A DNA stretch of 64,000 nucleotides from Bacillota bacterium (GCA_009784375.1 WRBV01000002.1:1-64000), one strand, 5' to 3'. Shown: positions 41,758 through 50,170, numbered from the stretch's first letter. A program made the numbers and translations. The notes: generated from the sequence alone by a model not told the origin.

Positions 41758-43632
41758 ATGAGCACAGCAACACAAACAGAAACCAAGACAATAACTCTTG
41801 AAAAAGATGAATTATTTATCTTGATGCTTTTGCCGAATCTTCGGGCTTTTGGAATACCAAAACCTTTGGAGCTTGAAATAATGGGTCACAGCATCGAAGA
41901 TTGGGTCGAGGATACGGTTGCACATTTTCCATATAGAAAAGTTGATGTAGGTGCGGGCGATGATATTATTTCGCTTGTTAAAAGGTATGAGACAACTCAC
42001 AAATACACAATGGTTGTTTATGGCGATATGCCTTTGTTAACGAAAGAGAGTATTGATGCGGCAACAGGATTTGCAAAGATGTTTGGACACAAGGCGGTTC
42101 GATTGCCACGTGGATGGTTGTTTGAAACCGAATACATAATGCAGACCAAGAAGATTGAAACTGCGGATATTTCGCATTTGGATTACGAGGATTTTCTTGC
42201 CGTATATAATTGGTCGCAGTTAGAAAAAGTTACACGTGTCATGCAGCGCAGGATTAACGAACGCCATATGATGAATGGTGTTCGGATTATGGATTCGGCG
42301 ACAACATATATTGATTACGATGTTGAGATAGAAAAGGGTGTAGTAATCGAGCCAGGCACAATTATAAAAGGTAAGGCAATAGTTCGCTCGGGTTCAAATC
42401 TTGGACCATATGCACATATTCGCAAGGGAAATACAACAATTGGGCGTAATTGTAAAATTGGCAATTATGTCGAGTTGAAAAACGCAGAGATTGGAGATGG
42501 TACAAAGATTTCGCATCTTACCTATGTAGGGGATGCAACAATTGGCAAGAACTGTAATCTTGGTTGTGGAGTTGTCTTTTGTAATTATGATGGTAAACAA
42601 AAACACCATACAAAGCTTGGCGATAATGTATTTGTTGGCAGCAATGTTAATTTTGTCTCACCAATAAATGTCGAAGATGGTGCAATTATAGCAGCAGGCA
42701 GTACAATTACCGAGGATGTGTGTAAAGATTGTCTTGCAATTGCACGTGAAAGACAGATTAATAAAGAGCCGAAAGTAAAAGAGCAAGTCAAAGAAGATAA
42801 GAAGGATGAAGTTGTAGTTAAAATCGAACCGATTATAGAGACAGTAATTGAACCTGAGATCGAAGAGGCGAGTGAAACTGTATTTTCAAAAGAGATAAGA
42901 CAGTCGAGAAGTTACACCGAAGTGAAGCGAAGCGAAATCGAGATGTCTAGCGAATGCGTAGAAGAACAAAATCCAGAAGAGGAAGATATTCTTAAAGAAG
43001 AAAGTATTGAAGAGGTTGAACTTGGACGTGACTTGCAAGATGGGATAGAGCTTGGTGTAATTGAACAGGAAAAAGAGAAGATAGAAGAACCAGAGCCTGT
43101 TGAAGTGCCTGAGCAAGAAGATGACTTGGAAGTTGATGATTCAGATGAAGATGACTTTGAAGATGACGATGAAGAAATTATCGAAGAATTGGAAATAGAA
43201 TTAGATGAAGAAGATGATGATTATCCCGAGGAATTGGAAGAAACAGGGCAAATTATAGAGTCTGAGCAAATTACTAAAGAAGAAAATGCGCATACGCTAG
43301 ACGCTACGCCTACGACTCCAGTCGAAATGGTTGATAAAAATGAAATCATTGTGAAAGATGAGTCCGAGGATGACGACGAACCAGAAATATTACTTGCCGA
43401 AGAGGATGAGTCCGAAGAGCTGCTGGTTGATGATAAAAAGGATTCGTTGATGGATGGCGGCGGATTGCTTGATATGATAGAAATTCCGCACATCGAGGAC
43501 GAAGTTGAAGAAGAAGATGATTGCTGTGACGATGAATGTGATGGTGGAGAAGAATGCCCACTACCAAAAGACAGCTTTGATTGGGACAATCCAGACGGAG
43601 ATATTGAAGAATTTTACCAGGGAAGAGATTAG
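41758..43632 (+). CDS. GlmU-like acetyltransferase with degenerate N-domain and acidic tail
   Basis: 624 residues in three parts. Residues about 12-200 resemble a GlmU uridylyltransferase domain (VVYGDMPLLTKES), but the nucleotide loop LxxGxGTRM...PK is reduced to MLLPNLRAFGIPKPL. Residues about 200-335 form a left-handed beta helix with the GlmU acetyltransferase residues (GPYAHIRKGN, VELKNAEIG, ISHLTYVGDA, CNYDGK). From 336 to the end runs a Glu/Asp-rich tail of about 290 residues with a CCDDECDGGEEC cluster. GlcN-1-P acetylation is plausible; UDP-GlcNAc formation is doubtful. Start chosen behind GGGGAGGGGG; ATG 41737 is an alternative. Confidence 0.8.
   Translation: MSTATQTETKTITLEKDELFILMLLPNLRAFGIPKPLELEIMGHSIEDWVEDTVAHFPYRKVDVGAGDDIISLVKRYETTHKYTMVVYGDMPLLTKESIDAATGFAKMFGHKAVRLPRGWLFETEYIMQTKKIETADISHLDYEDFLAVYNWSQLEKVTRVMQRRINERHMMNGVRIMDSATTYIDYDVEIEKGVVIEPGTIIKGKAIVRSGSNLGPYAHIRKGNTTIGRNCKIGNYVELKNAEIGDGTKISHLTYVGDATIGKNCNLGCGVVFCNYDGKQKHHTKLGDNVFVGSNVNFVSPINVEDGAIIAAGSTITEDVCKDCLAIARERQINKEPKVKEQVKEDKKDEVVVKIEPIIETVIEPEIEEASETVFSKEIRQSRSYTEVKRSEIEMSSECVEEQNPEEEDILKEESIEEVELGRDLQDGIELGVIEQEKEKIEEPEPVEVPEQEDDLEVDDSDEDDFEDDDEEIIEELEIELDEEDDDYPEELEETGQIIESEQITKEENAHTLDATPTTPVEMVDKNEIIVKDESEDDDEPEILLAEEDESEELLVDDKKDSLMDGGGLLDMIEIPHIEDEVEEEDDCCDDECDGGEECPLPKDSFDWDNPDGDIEEFYQGRD
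42915..42960. repeat. REP-like sequence inside coding region
   Basis: GAAGTGAAGCGAAGCGAAAT and CGAGATGTCTAGCGAATGCG resemble the intergenic repeats (GCTTCGCTT..., CTAGCG) and are read in frame in the acidic tail of the GlmU-like gene. A second patch, GCGCATACGCTAGACGCTAC, is at 43288-43307, similar to GCGCATACGCTGGATCTC at 24770. Confidence 0.5.
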
Positions 43633-43646
43633 ATCTCTTCTTTTTT
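43622..43646. terminator. Terminator overlapping the GlmU-like stop codon
   Basis: GAAGAGAT, loop TAG, ATCTCTTC, then TTTTTT. Confidence 0.8.
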
Positions 43647-44061
43647 ATATTTCATTTATGTCTTTTTGTATAAGAATCATGTTTATAAAAACTGCTGTGA
43701 ATATTGTTGTTGCACCAATGATATAGGAGACAGTCGGACTTGTCGGAATTCCTATTGCATTTCGAATGAAAGTGACGCTGAACAGGATTGTAATAATATA
43801 TCCAATTGAAAATAATGTTCCATATATTAAACTGTGATTTTTGCCGCCCATGTTCTTTATATAATATCCGACTGCAAAGTGCCAGTAGATTGTGTAGAGC
43901 CCAACAGTAAGCAATGATAGCAAGATGTGAGTGGTTATGTTGGGACCTTGTTTTGATAATGTATGTATTTGCTTTTGAGTTCTATAATACCAATATGCAT
44001 AATAGATGCCCAATGTAATAATTGAAAGAGTAATTAACTTGAACGGGTTTCTATGAGTCAT
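43645..44061 (-). CDS. DUF4234-like membrane protein
   Basis: 138 residues with four hydrophobic segments. The pattern LITLSIITLGIYYAYWYYRT, repeated as LSLLTVGLYTIYWHFAVGYY, is that of DUF4234-type proteins. No enzymatic motif and no known function. The start is taken at MTHRNPF (44061), where the family normally begins; the frame is open to 44097. Divergent from pfkA. Confidence 0.65.
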   Translation of the reverse strand: MTHRNPFKLITLSIITLGIYYAYWYYRTQKQIHTLSKQGPNITTHILLSLLTVGLYTIYWHFAVGYYIKNMGGKNHSLIYGTLFSIGYIITILFSVTFIRNAIGIPTSPTVSYIIGATTIFTAVFINMILIQKDINEI

Positions 44062-44103
44062 ATAAAAGGATAACACAAAAATTATTGTTAGCATCAAAAA
44101 ATG

Positions 44104-44112
44104 TGATATATT
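44104..44112 (+). promoter_or_regulatory. Extended -10 of pfkA, predicted leaderless
   Basis: TGA-TATATT ends 5 bases before ATG 44118; TTGTTA at 44085-44090 could be the -35. Confidence 0.5.
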
Positions 44113-44117
44113 AATTC

Positions 44118-45065
44118 ATGAGCAAAAAAATTTGTATATTAGCATCGGGTGGTGATGCACCAGGAATGAATGCATGTGTTGAGAGTGTTTTCAGGTTTGC
44201 GAGCTCGCGGGGTTGGCAAGTATTTGGTGCGGTTGGTGGTTATGATGGACTTGTTAACGAGCGGATTATCGCACTTGTAAGGGAAAACGCGACAGGCGTT
44301 GGACAGTTGACAGGGTGCTTTTTAAAAGCAGGTCGCAGCGAGGCGTTTATGACTGTGGCTGGTCAAAAAAAGGCGAAAGAAGTTGTTGCTAAGTTTGGTT
44401 TTGATGTTGTGATCGTGCTTGGTGGAAATGGAAGTTTTCGCGGAGCCGAGAAATTGGTGGCACAAAGTGTGAATGTTATTGGTGTGCCATCTACCGTTGA
44501 CAATGATGTATATTTTACATGCGATTCGCTTGGCTTTTCAAGCGCGGTGGAAGAAAGCGTGCGGCTTGTTGATATGTTGAATGGGACTATGCAAACCAAT
44601 GACCGTGATCATGTTGTCCAAATGATGGGATGGTATGAAAAGGGGCTTACTCAAATGGTGGGTGAGGCGACCTTTGCCGATATAATTGATACAAAAGATA
44701 ATCGCCATACTCCAAAGCAAGTAATAGATATCTTTTCAAGAAACCGTGTAAATGGTCAATTAAGTAATCTTATGCTGATGCAGGAAAAACGTAAGGGCTC
44801 GATTGATGCGGTTGCCGAGGCGTACGAGGCGGTTAATTACTTGCAAGATTTAACGCGATTGTCGTCGGGTTCATCGATTAGGTTGAATACACTTGGACAT
44901 TTACAACGTGGGGCGCCACCATCGGCACGTGACCGTTGGCTTGGGCATCATTATGGTAAAAAAGCAGTCGAGTTAATAGAGTCGGGGCAATTCGGGGTTG
45001 CTGTTGGGCTTGTGCGTGATTGTGTTATAATGGTTCCGTTCGATAAAACGGCAGAAAGGGGATAG
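44118..45065 (+). CDS. pfkA: 6-phosphofructokinase, divergent
   Basis: Phosphofructokinase-family enzyme of 315 residues. The nucleotide loop ILASGGDAPGMNACVESV, catalytic PSTVDNDV and substrate loop LGHLQRGAPPSARDR are clear. Several usual PfkA motifs are altered: GGNGS for the GGDGS loop, and a changed MGWYEKGL segment where MGRxxG is expected. ATP versus PPi use cannot be decided; Asn in GGNGS differs from ATP-type GGDGS. It is directly followed by the TfoX-C gene with no gap. Confidence 0.85.
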   Translation: MSKKICILASGGDAPGMNACVESVFRFASSRGWQVFGAVGGYDGLVNERIIALVRENATGVGQLTGCFLKAGRSEAFMTVAGQKKAKEVVAKFGFDVVIVLGGNGSFRGAEKLVAQSVNVIGVPSTVDNDVYFTCDSLGFSSAVEESVRLVDMLNGTMQTNDRDHVVQMMGWYEKGLTQMVGEATFADIIDTKDNRHTPKQVIDIFSRNRVNGQLSNLMLMQEKRKGSIDAVAEAYEAVNYLQDLTRLSSGSSIRLNTLGHLQRGAPPSARDRWLGHHYGKKAVELIESGQFGVAVGLVRDCVIMVPFDKTAERG

Positions 45066-45320
45066 ATGACAGAATTAACATCTCTAAGAAACATTGGCAA
45101 AGGATTAGAACAAAAATTAAGATCGGTTGACATTACGACGGCAGAAGAATTCATGGAGATAGGAAGCGAGGAAGCCTTTGTAAGACTTCGAGAACAGTAT
45201 TCAAATATTAGCCTTGTTCATCTTTATGCGCTTGAAGGGGCTGTTTCTGGTGTTGATTTTAATAAGTTATCTGCTCAGACCAAGAAACGGTTAAAGGATT
45301 TGAATGATAGTTTTAAGTAA
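45066..45320 (+). CDS. TfoX C-terminal-domain protein
   Basis: 84 residues that match the TfoX/Sxy C-terminal domain: LTSLRNIGKGLEQKLRSVDI, TTAEEFMEIGSEEAFVRLRE and LYALEGAVSGVDFNKL. This helix-hairpin-helix-like domain often stands alone in Bacillota; function uncertain, so no competence role is claimed. Its ATG follows the pfkA stop immediately, so it relies on translational coupling. Confidence 0.85.
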   Translation: MTELTSLRNIGKGLEQKLRSVDITTAEEFMEIGSEEAFVRLREQYSNISLVHLYALEGAVSGVDFNKLSAQTKKRLKDLNDSFK

Positions 45321-45321
45321 C

Positions 45322-45410
45322 GTTCTTTCTTTTCTTTTGAAACCAAAAAAGAAACAAAAGAGTTTTAAAGGGGGCTCTGCCTACCTTTAAAAACCCCCGC
45401 AATTTGCAAA
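45322..45410. repeat. Palindromic intergenic repeat, second copy
   Basis: TTCTTTCTTTTCTTTTGAAA, CCAAAAAAGAAACAAAAGAG, then a GGGGG/CCCCC hairpin (AAAGGGGGCTCTGCC). Same architecture as 7650-7790 and 47498-47580. Confidence 0.6.
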
Positions 45411-45450
45411 ATATATATTTACTTTTCGTTATTTTTAAAAGGAGTAATCT

Positions 45451-46539
45451 GTGGGAGAAGCATTTAAGAACTTGTATACAAGAGAATTAATAGAGAAGAT
45501 TGGTGACCAGATTAAAGTGGAGTACAGCGATTTCAAACGTGTTGAATTCGTGGATTCGATTTTGGATGAGACTTGGGAGGGATTGGAATTAAAGGCAAGA
45601 ACTAACTATATTGCCGCAAATTTGCGGAAATTTTTGCCACAGGATTATAAGAGTGCGATTACAATTATTGACAAAGTAATTGTGCATTATGGAAATTGGT
45701 TGGATGGGTTGGTGTTTTTCTTTCCGACTTTTGTTGAGTTATATGGAACCGATGATTGGGAGACATCTGTTCCTGCTCTTGCACGATATACACGATATGC
45801 ATCAAGTGAATTTGCGGTTCGACCTTTTATTATTGATGACCAGAAACGCATGATGGCACAAATGTACGAATGGTCGAAAAGTGATTGCGAACATGTTCGA
45901 AGATTATCAAGTGAAGGGTGTCGACCGTTGTTGCCATGGGGGCAGATATTACAAAATCTTAAAGCCGATCCAAGTCCAATATTGCCTATATTGGAGCAGT
46001 TAAAGAATGACGCCGATATTTATGTCCGCAAAAGCGTTGCAAATAACCTTAATGATATATCCAAAAATCATCCAGAGCTTGTAATTAAAATTGCAAAAGA
46101 TTGGTATGGACAAAACGAAAAAATAAATTGGATAGTAAAGCATGGGTGCAGAACATTGCTGAAGCAAAGTAATAAAGATGCATTGGCATTGTTTGGACTT
46201 GGCGATGCGGGTTCGGTTCAAGTAAGTGACCTGGGTCTTGTCACAGCTTCAATTAAAATAGGCGAGGATAACAGCTTTTCTTTTACAATCGAGGCATTGC
46301 AAGCAACAAAAGTAAGATTGGAATACGGGGTTGATTATGTAAAAGCAAATGGCAAAAGAAATAGAAAGGTTTTCCAAATCTCGGAAATTTCTTTGAAGCA
46401 GGGCGAGAGAAAGAACTATACAAGAAAACACTCGTTCGCCGATGTAAGTATAAGAAGGCATTACCCAGGAATTCATTCATTTACGCTTATCGTAAACGGG
46501 GTAGAGCGTGGGACATTAGATTTTCAATTAAATGTATAA
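45451..46539 (+). CDS. AlkC-like DNA alkylation repair protein
   Basis: 362 residues with a HEAT-like repeat domain (VRRLSSEGCRPLLPWGQIL, DADIYVRKSVANNLNDIS, WIVKHGCRTLLKQ) and a C-terminal Ig-like domain (RLEYGVDYVKANGKRNRKVF). This combination is typical of AlkC-type 3-methyladenine DNA glycosylases. GTG start with AAAAGGAG at proper spacing. It would remove N3-methyladenine type lesions; substrate by family only. Confidence 0.85.
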   Translation: MGEAFKNLYTRELIEKIGDQIKVEYSDFKRVEFVDSILDETWEGLELKARTNYIAANLRKFLPQDYKSAITIIDKVIVHYGNWLDGLVFFFPTFVELYGTDDWETSVPALARYTRYASSEFAVRPFIIDDQKRMMAQMYEWSKSDCEHVRRLSSEGCRPLLPWGQILQNLKADPSPILPILEQLKNDADIYVRKSVANNLNDISKNHPELVIKIAKDWYGQNEKINWIVKHGCRTLLKQSNKDALALFGLGDAGSVQVSDLGLVTASIKIGEDNSFSFTIEALQATKVRLEYGVDYVKANGKRNRKVFQISEISLKQGERKNYTRKHSFADVSIRRHYPGIHSFTLIVNGVERGTLDFQLNV

Positions 46540-46595
46540 AATTTTTTGTCTTGCACATAGTAATCTAATCTTATAAAGAAGAGGAGAGATTAACT

Positions 46596-46847
46596 ATGGA
46601 TAAAGCGGCAGTATTGCGATGGGTTAAATTTATATCATTTGGTATTTTATTGTTTGGGGGATTGAACTGGCTTATTATTGGACTTTTCGAGTTTGATATA
46701 ATTGCGGGAATTTTTGGTGGGATGGAAAGTGTTGCAAGCCGAATATTCTATTCGCTATTTGGACTTGCTGCGGTAGTTCTTCTTACAATTGTTCTTGTAA
46801 AGGTTTTTTCAAAGAACGAAGGACAAGCCACAAAGAAAGTTGCGTAA
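46596..46847 (+). CDS. DUF378 membrane protein
   Basis: 83 residues, two hydrophobic segments, with the DUF378 pattern FGGLNWLIIGLFEFD and RIFYSLFGLAAVVLL; short basic tail. Function of the family is unknown. Shine-Dalgarno AGAGGAG precedes ATG and a strong terminator follows. Confidence 0.82.
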   Translation: MDKAAVLRWVKFISFGILLFGGLNWLIIGLFEFDIIAGIFGGMESVASRIFYSLFGLAAVVLLTIVLVKVFSKNEGQATKKVA

Positions 46848-46852
46848 ATATT

Positions 46853-46882
46853 AAAAAAAGGATGTATGTACATCCTTTTTTG
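46853..46882. terminator. Bidirectional terminator between DUF378 gene and greA
   Basis: A7, stem GGATGTA / TACATCC with loop TG, T7. Confidence 0.88.
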
Positions 46883-46885
46883 TTT

Positions 46886-47365
46886 TTAAGATACTTTTCC
46901 GATTTTGATAATCTTGTATTTTAATTTGCCAGCAGGAACTTTGACCTCGATTTCATCGCCGACCTTTTTACCCATAAGCGCGCTGCCGATTGGGCTCTTG
47001 TCGCTTACGTAGTTATTTTCTATATCACTTTCAAGTACTCCTGTGATAACAAAATCAATTTTTGATTTGCGACCGACAATTTCTACTGTGACCTTTGTGC
47101 CGACGTTTACTTCGTCTGTTTCCACTTTTGCGTAACTAAAGACCTTTACTTTTGGCAAGTTGGCTTGGATTTCGTTAATTTCCATTTCAAGGTTATTTTG
47201 AGCTTCTCTTGCTGCGGCGTATTCTGCGTTTTCGCGAAGATCACCGTATTCTCGTGCAGCCTTTATATTTGCCGCGATTTCTGCACGACGAGAAACAAGT
47301 TCATCAAGCCTTGCTTCTAATTTTTTCTTACCTTCGAGTGTTGCCCAGATAATATCTTTTGACAT
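46886..47365 (-). CDS. greA: Transcription elongation factor GreA
   Basis: 159 residues: N-terminal coiled coil that enters the polymerase secondary channel, with the acidic tip region (YGDLRENAEYAAAREAQNN), and the FKBP-like C-terminal domain (DKSPIGSALMGKKVGDEIEV). Rescues backtracked RNA polymerase. CTGGAGG Shine-Dalgarno upstream. Confidence 0.95.
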   Translation of the reverse strand: MSKDIIWATLEGKKKLEARLDELVSRRAEIAANIKAAREYGDLRENAEYAAAREAQNNLEMEINEIQANLPKVKVFSYAKVETDEVNVGTKVTVEIVGRKSKIDFVITGVLESDIENNYVSDKSPIGSALMGKKVGDEIEVKVPAGKLKYKIIKIGKVS

Positions 47366-47497
47366 ATAAACCTCCAGATTTCGAGACAGTTATTGCCTCA
47401 GATAATATAGTTACAAATCGAACAAATGTCAATAAGTTTAATTATTGTAACTCTAATCTTGTCCATATTATGCAAGTTGAATTCAATTTTGACACTC

Positions 47498-47580
47498 TTC
47501 TTTTTTTTACGCCAAAAAAGAAGCAAGAAAAGCGTCGGGGGGTGCGACTCCCCCCGAACCCCCTAAACGCGGGGCAAGAT
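47498..47580. repeat. Palindromic intergenic repeat, third copy
   Basis: CTTCTTTTTTTTACGCC / AAAAAAGAAGCAAGAAAAGC followed by CGGGGGGTGCGACTCCCCCC hairpin and CCCCCTAAACGCGGGG. The 47366-47679 gap is otherwise featureless apart from the tatD promoter. Confidence 0.65.
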
Positions 47581-47664
47581 ATATGCTTCGCTCTATTAAA
47601 GGGTTACATTAAGTTTTAGGATTACAAAGGTCATACAATTCGTATGGCGATAAAAAAGAAGCTG

Positions 47665-47673
47665 TGTTATAAT
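47665..47673 (+). promoter_or_regulatory. Extended -10 of tatD, predicted leaderless
   Basis: TGT-TATAAT ends 6 bases before ATG 47680. Confidence 0.55.
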
Positions 47674-47679
47674 GTCCGC

Positions 47680-48474
47680 ATGAAAAAAGTTATGTTTGCC
47701 GATTCACATGCGCATTTATTGTCCGAGATGTTATTTGGGCGTGTGGATGAAATTGTTTCGAATATGAGTACAGACGGGCTTGATTTTATTGTCGAGGTTG
47801 GTACCGATTTTCAAGACTCGCGTGTGTCGTTGGAACTTGCGAACAAGTATGAACGTGTTTATTGTACGCTTGGTGTACATCCGCATTATGCTGGAAGTTA
47901 TTGTGATGAATTCGAAAAATGGGCGGCAAGTGTTATACGTAATCCAAAAATAGTTGCAATAGGTGAATGTGGTCTTGATTTCCATTATATGTATAGTGCA
48001 AAACCAATTCAAATAGAAACCTTTATAAGGCATATAAAATTGGCGGACAAGTTGGGAATACCACTTGTGGTGCATAGTCGCGATGCATTCGATGAAACAT
48101 ACAGAATTCTAAGCGAGAACAAAGAATTGTTATCGTATGGTGTGTTAATGCATTGTTACAGTTACGGTGCGGAAGAGGTTCGCAAGTTGTTGGAGCTTGG
48201 TTGTTATTTTTCGCTTAGTGGGGCGGTGACCTATGGCAAGAGTTACGAAAGTGAAGACGCGGCACGCGAAGCGGTCATGGCAATTCCGTTGGACAGACTG
48301 CTTGTCGAAACGGATGCGCCGTATTTGACTCCCGTTCCGTTCCGTGGAAAGATTAACGAACCAAAGAATGTGAGACATACAATCGAGCATATTGCAAAGA
48401 TATGGGGAAAGAGTTTTGACGAGATGGCGGGAATAACGCTTGAGAATACAAAGAGGTTTTTTAAAATAAATTGA
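47680..48474 (+). CDS. tatD: TatD-family metal-dependent DNase
   Basis: 264-residue TIM-barrel hydrolase. Metal ligands are visible: DSHAHL, GVHPHY, IGECGLDFHYMY, VVHSRDAFDE, LMHCYSYG and VETDAPYLTPVPFRGK. TatD enzymes have 3'-5' nuclease activity and roles in DNA repair or turnover. ATG 47680 is preferred to the upstream 47644 because the promoter lies between them. It lies upstream of the unidentified RNA and rsmA; in many Bacillota tatD and rsmA are neighbours. Confidence 0.93.
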   Translation: MKKVMFADSHAHLLSEMLFGRVDEIVSNMSTDGLDFIVEVGTDFQDSRVSLELANKYERVYCTLGVHPHYAGSYCDEFEKWAASVIRNPKIVAIGECGLDFHYMYSAKPIQIETFIRHIKLADKLGIPLVVHSRDAFDETYRILSENKELLSYGVLMHCYSYGAEEVRKLLELGCYFSLSGAVTYGKSYESEDAAREAVMAIPLDRLLVETDAPYLTPVPFRGKINEPKNVRHTIEHIAKIWGKSFDEMAGITLENTKRFFKIN

Positions 48475-48545
48475 TTTCTTTGTCGAAAAAATTAAAATAT
48501 TTGTGATTTTTTGTAGACAAAAATAAAATTTAATGTTAGTATAAA

Positions 48546-48731
48546 TCAGCATCTTTTTGAGGATGCTAAAGACAAACTAAAGAAACACATCCGAAAAACA
48601 TGGTGCCCGATAACTGGAACATGGGTGCGCGGAAGAACTACATAGGCAAATCTAAAGACTATTGCCTCAAGAAAAACGTCCGAAAAACAAAAGATATAAA
48701 AAAGACCCCGCGTCCACAGCGGGGTTTTTTA
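48546..48731 (+). ncRNA. Unidentified structured RNA with intrinsic terminator
   Basis: About 185 nt without ORF. It begins with hairpin AGCATC-N8-GATGCT, contains two related blocks (CTAAAGACAAACTAAAGAAA...CATCCGAAAAACA and CTAAAGACTATTG...CGTCCGAAAAACA), a GGCAA...TTGCC hairpin and GGTGCCC...GGGTGC pairing, and ends with CCCCGC/GCGGGG plus six T. A TATAAA at 48540-48545 may be the -10. I do not recognise a family (not tmRNA, SRP RNA, RNase P). Confidence 0.5.
48705..48731 (+). terminator. Terminator of the unidentified RNA
   Basis: ACCCCGC, loop of 7, GCGGGGT followed by TTTTT. Confidence 0.88.
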
Positions 48732-48771
48732 TTGAGGGATTGAAAGTAATGAACAACAAAATGATTGTATG

Positions 48772-48780
48772 TGATATACT
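48772..48780 (+). promoter_or_regulatory. Extended -10 of rsmA, predicted leaderless
   Basis: TGA-TATACT ends 6 bases before ATG 48787. Confidence 0.55.
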
Positions 48781-48786
48781 TGGAAT

Positions 48787-49605
48787 ATGAAACTTAGTGA
48801 AAAATTGCGTACAAGCGGGTTTGATTTTAAAAAGGGGCTTGGTCAAAATTATATCTTTGACGAGGGTTTTTTGGGTAGTGTTGTAAAAGACATTGGTCTT
48901 GACAGGGATGATATTGTTGTCGAGGTTGGAACTGGGGCAGGGACATTGACGCGGGTAATTGCTGGGCGAGTTAGATCGGTGCGGACCTTTGAATTGGATA
49001 TGAGGCTTGAGAAGATTTTAAAAGAACAATTTAAGGGTCTTGAAAATATAGAATTATTTTTTGAAGATGGTTTGAAATCGACGAATATCCCGAATGAACA
49101 GTATAAAGTTGTTGCTAATATTCCGTATTATATTACGACGCCGTTGCTTGTGAAATTTATGCGTGATCCAAATTGTGTAGAGATTAATGTATTGGTGCAG
49201 CAAGAATTGGGTGAGAGGATGGTTGCCTTTAGTGGAACTCGCGAATATGGAGCATTGTCAATAGGGGTCCAGGCATGGGGCGATGCGTTTATATTGCGTG
49301 AAGTACCACGCAGTATGTTCAAACCGCAGCCAAATGTAGATAGTGTATTTGTGCAGATTGTAAAAAGTGACGACAATGGTATTGTTGATTATGGGGTATT
49401 GGAATGGTTGGTGAAAGGATTGTTTTCATCGCGCAGAAAGACTATGTTAAATGGCTTGAGTAGAGTGTTGAATATATCAAAAGATGAAGCCAAGAAAATT
49501 TTGGACAAGGTTGGTATTGATGAAAACTTTCGCCCAGAGGAAATTACTGTTCCAAAGTATATAGAGCTAACTAATCTAGTTTCCACAAAAAAATACAAGA
49601 TTTGA
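48787..49605 (+). CDS. rsmA: 16S rRNA dimethyladenosine transferase RsmA (KsgA)
   Basis: Dimethylates the two adenosines of the 3'-terminal hairpin of 16S rRNA. 272 residues: KKGLGQNYIFDE, SAM-binding VVEVGTGAGTLTR, catalytic NIPYYITTPLL, and the C-terminal HhH-like part (FSSRRKTMLNGLSRVL). Complete. Predicted leaderless. Likely followed in the same transcript by the hypothetical gene at 49631. Confidence 0.95.
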   Translation: MKLSEKLRTSGFDFKKGLGQNYIFDEGFLGSVVKDIGLDRDDIVVEVGTGAGTLTRVIAGRVRSVRTFELDMRLEKILKEQFKGLENIELFFEDGLKSTNIPNEQYKVVANIPYYITTPLLVKFMRDPNCVEINVLVQQELGERMVAFSGTREYGALSIGVQAWGDAFILREVPRSMFKPQPNVDSVFVQIVKSDDNGIVDYGVLEWLVKGLFSSRRKTMLNGLSRVLNISKDEAKKILDKVGIDENFRPEEITVPKYIELTNLVSTKKYKI

Positions 49606-49630
49606 CAAAGTGTCGCGGTAACTGTGGATA

Positions 49631-50170
49631 ATGTTTGTGTCAGAATGTTGTATGCAACTTGTAATTAAAAATATCGTTTTAAAAGACCGATCCGATACCG
49701 TAATGGGTTATGTGGAATTGCGTGTAGAGAATGGTAAAACAAATGTTCGGGTGGGGCATAATTACTCGGACGTTAATATTATGTTGTCGGTATCCAGTTA
49801 TTCAGGTACCAATGCATTTCCTTTGTTTGAAAACGAAGAAGAATTTATATTAAACGAAGAAATTAATACCGAGCGTGAAATCTTTGCAATTTTATTAAAG
49901 AGAGAAAATGGCGAGATTATGTCACTTGCAAGCGGTGTTGTCAATATGGAGCAAGATAAAGAGAAAATAATTGCAAATGATAAATTATGGAATAGCGAAG
50001 CCGAGCAAATTATTTTACACAAGAAAGAAGAGAAAGACGAAGGCAGTATTCCCCCACCACATATTGCGAAAGAGATTGATGATTTATTGCGAAGTGTGTG
50101 TGCCGAGAACGTGCATGACATTCATAATTGTAAAGACTGCCCATATAGACAACAGTTTTTTCAAGCCTGA
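49631..50170 (+). CDS. Hypothetical protein with C-terminal cysteine motif
   Basis: 179 residues. The first part is beta-rich and regular (VMGYVELRVENGKTNVRVGH, LLKRENGEIMSLASGVVN); the end has HNCKDCPYRQQFF, a CxxC-like pair. I do not recognise the family. Start uncertain: ATG 49631 overlaps a GATAAT box, and in-frame GTG 49637 or ATG 49652 are alternatives. It lies between rsmA and spo0A. Confidence 0.65.
   Translation: MFVSECCMQLVIKNIVLKDRSDTVMGYVELRVENGKTNVRVGHNYSDVNIMLSVSSYSGTNAFPLFENEEEFILNEEINTEREIFAILLKRENGEIMSLASGVVNMEQDKEKIIANDKLWNSEAEQIILHKKEEKDEGSIPPPHIAKEIDDLLRSVCAENVHDIHNCKDCPYRQQFFQA

Noticed and set aside
48546..48731. 6S RNA, SRP RNA, tmRNA or RNase P RNA
   Set aside because: None of the conserved cores (GGAAG..AGCAG of SRP, tmRNA tag region, open-promoter mimic of 6S) could be found.
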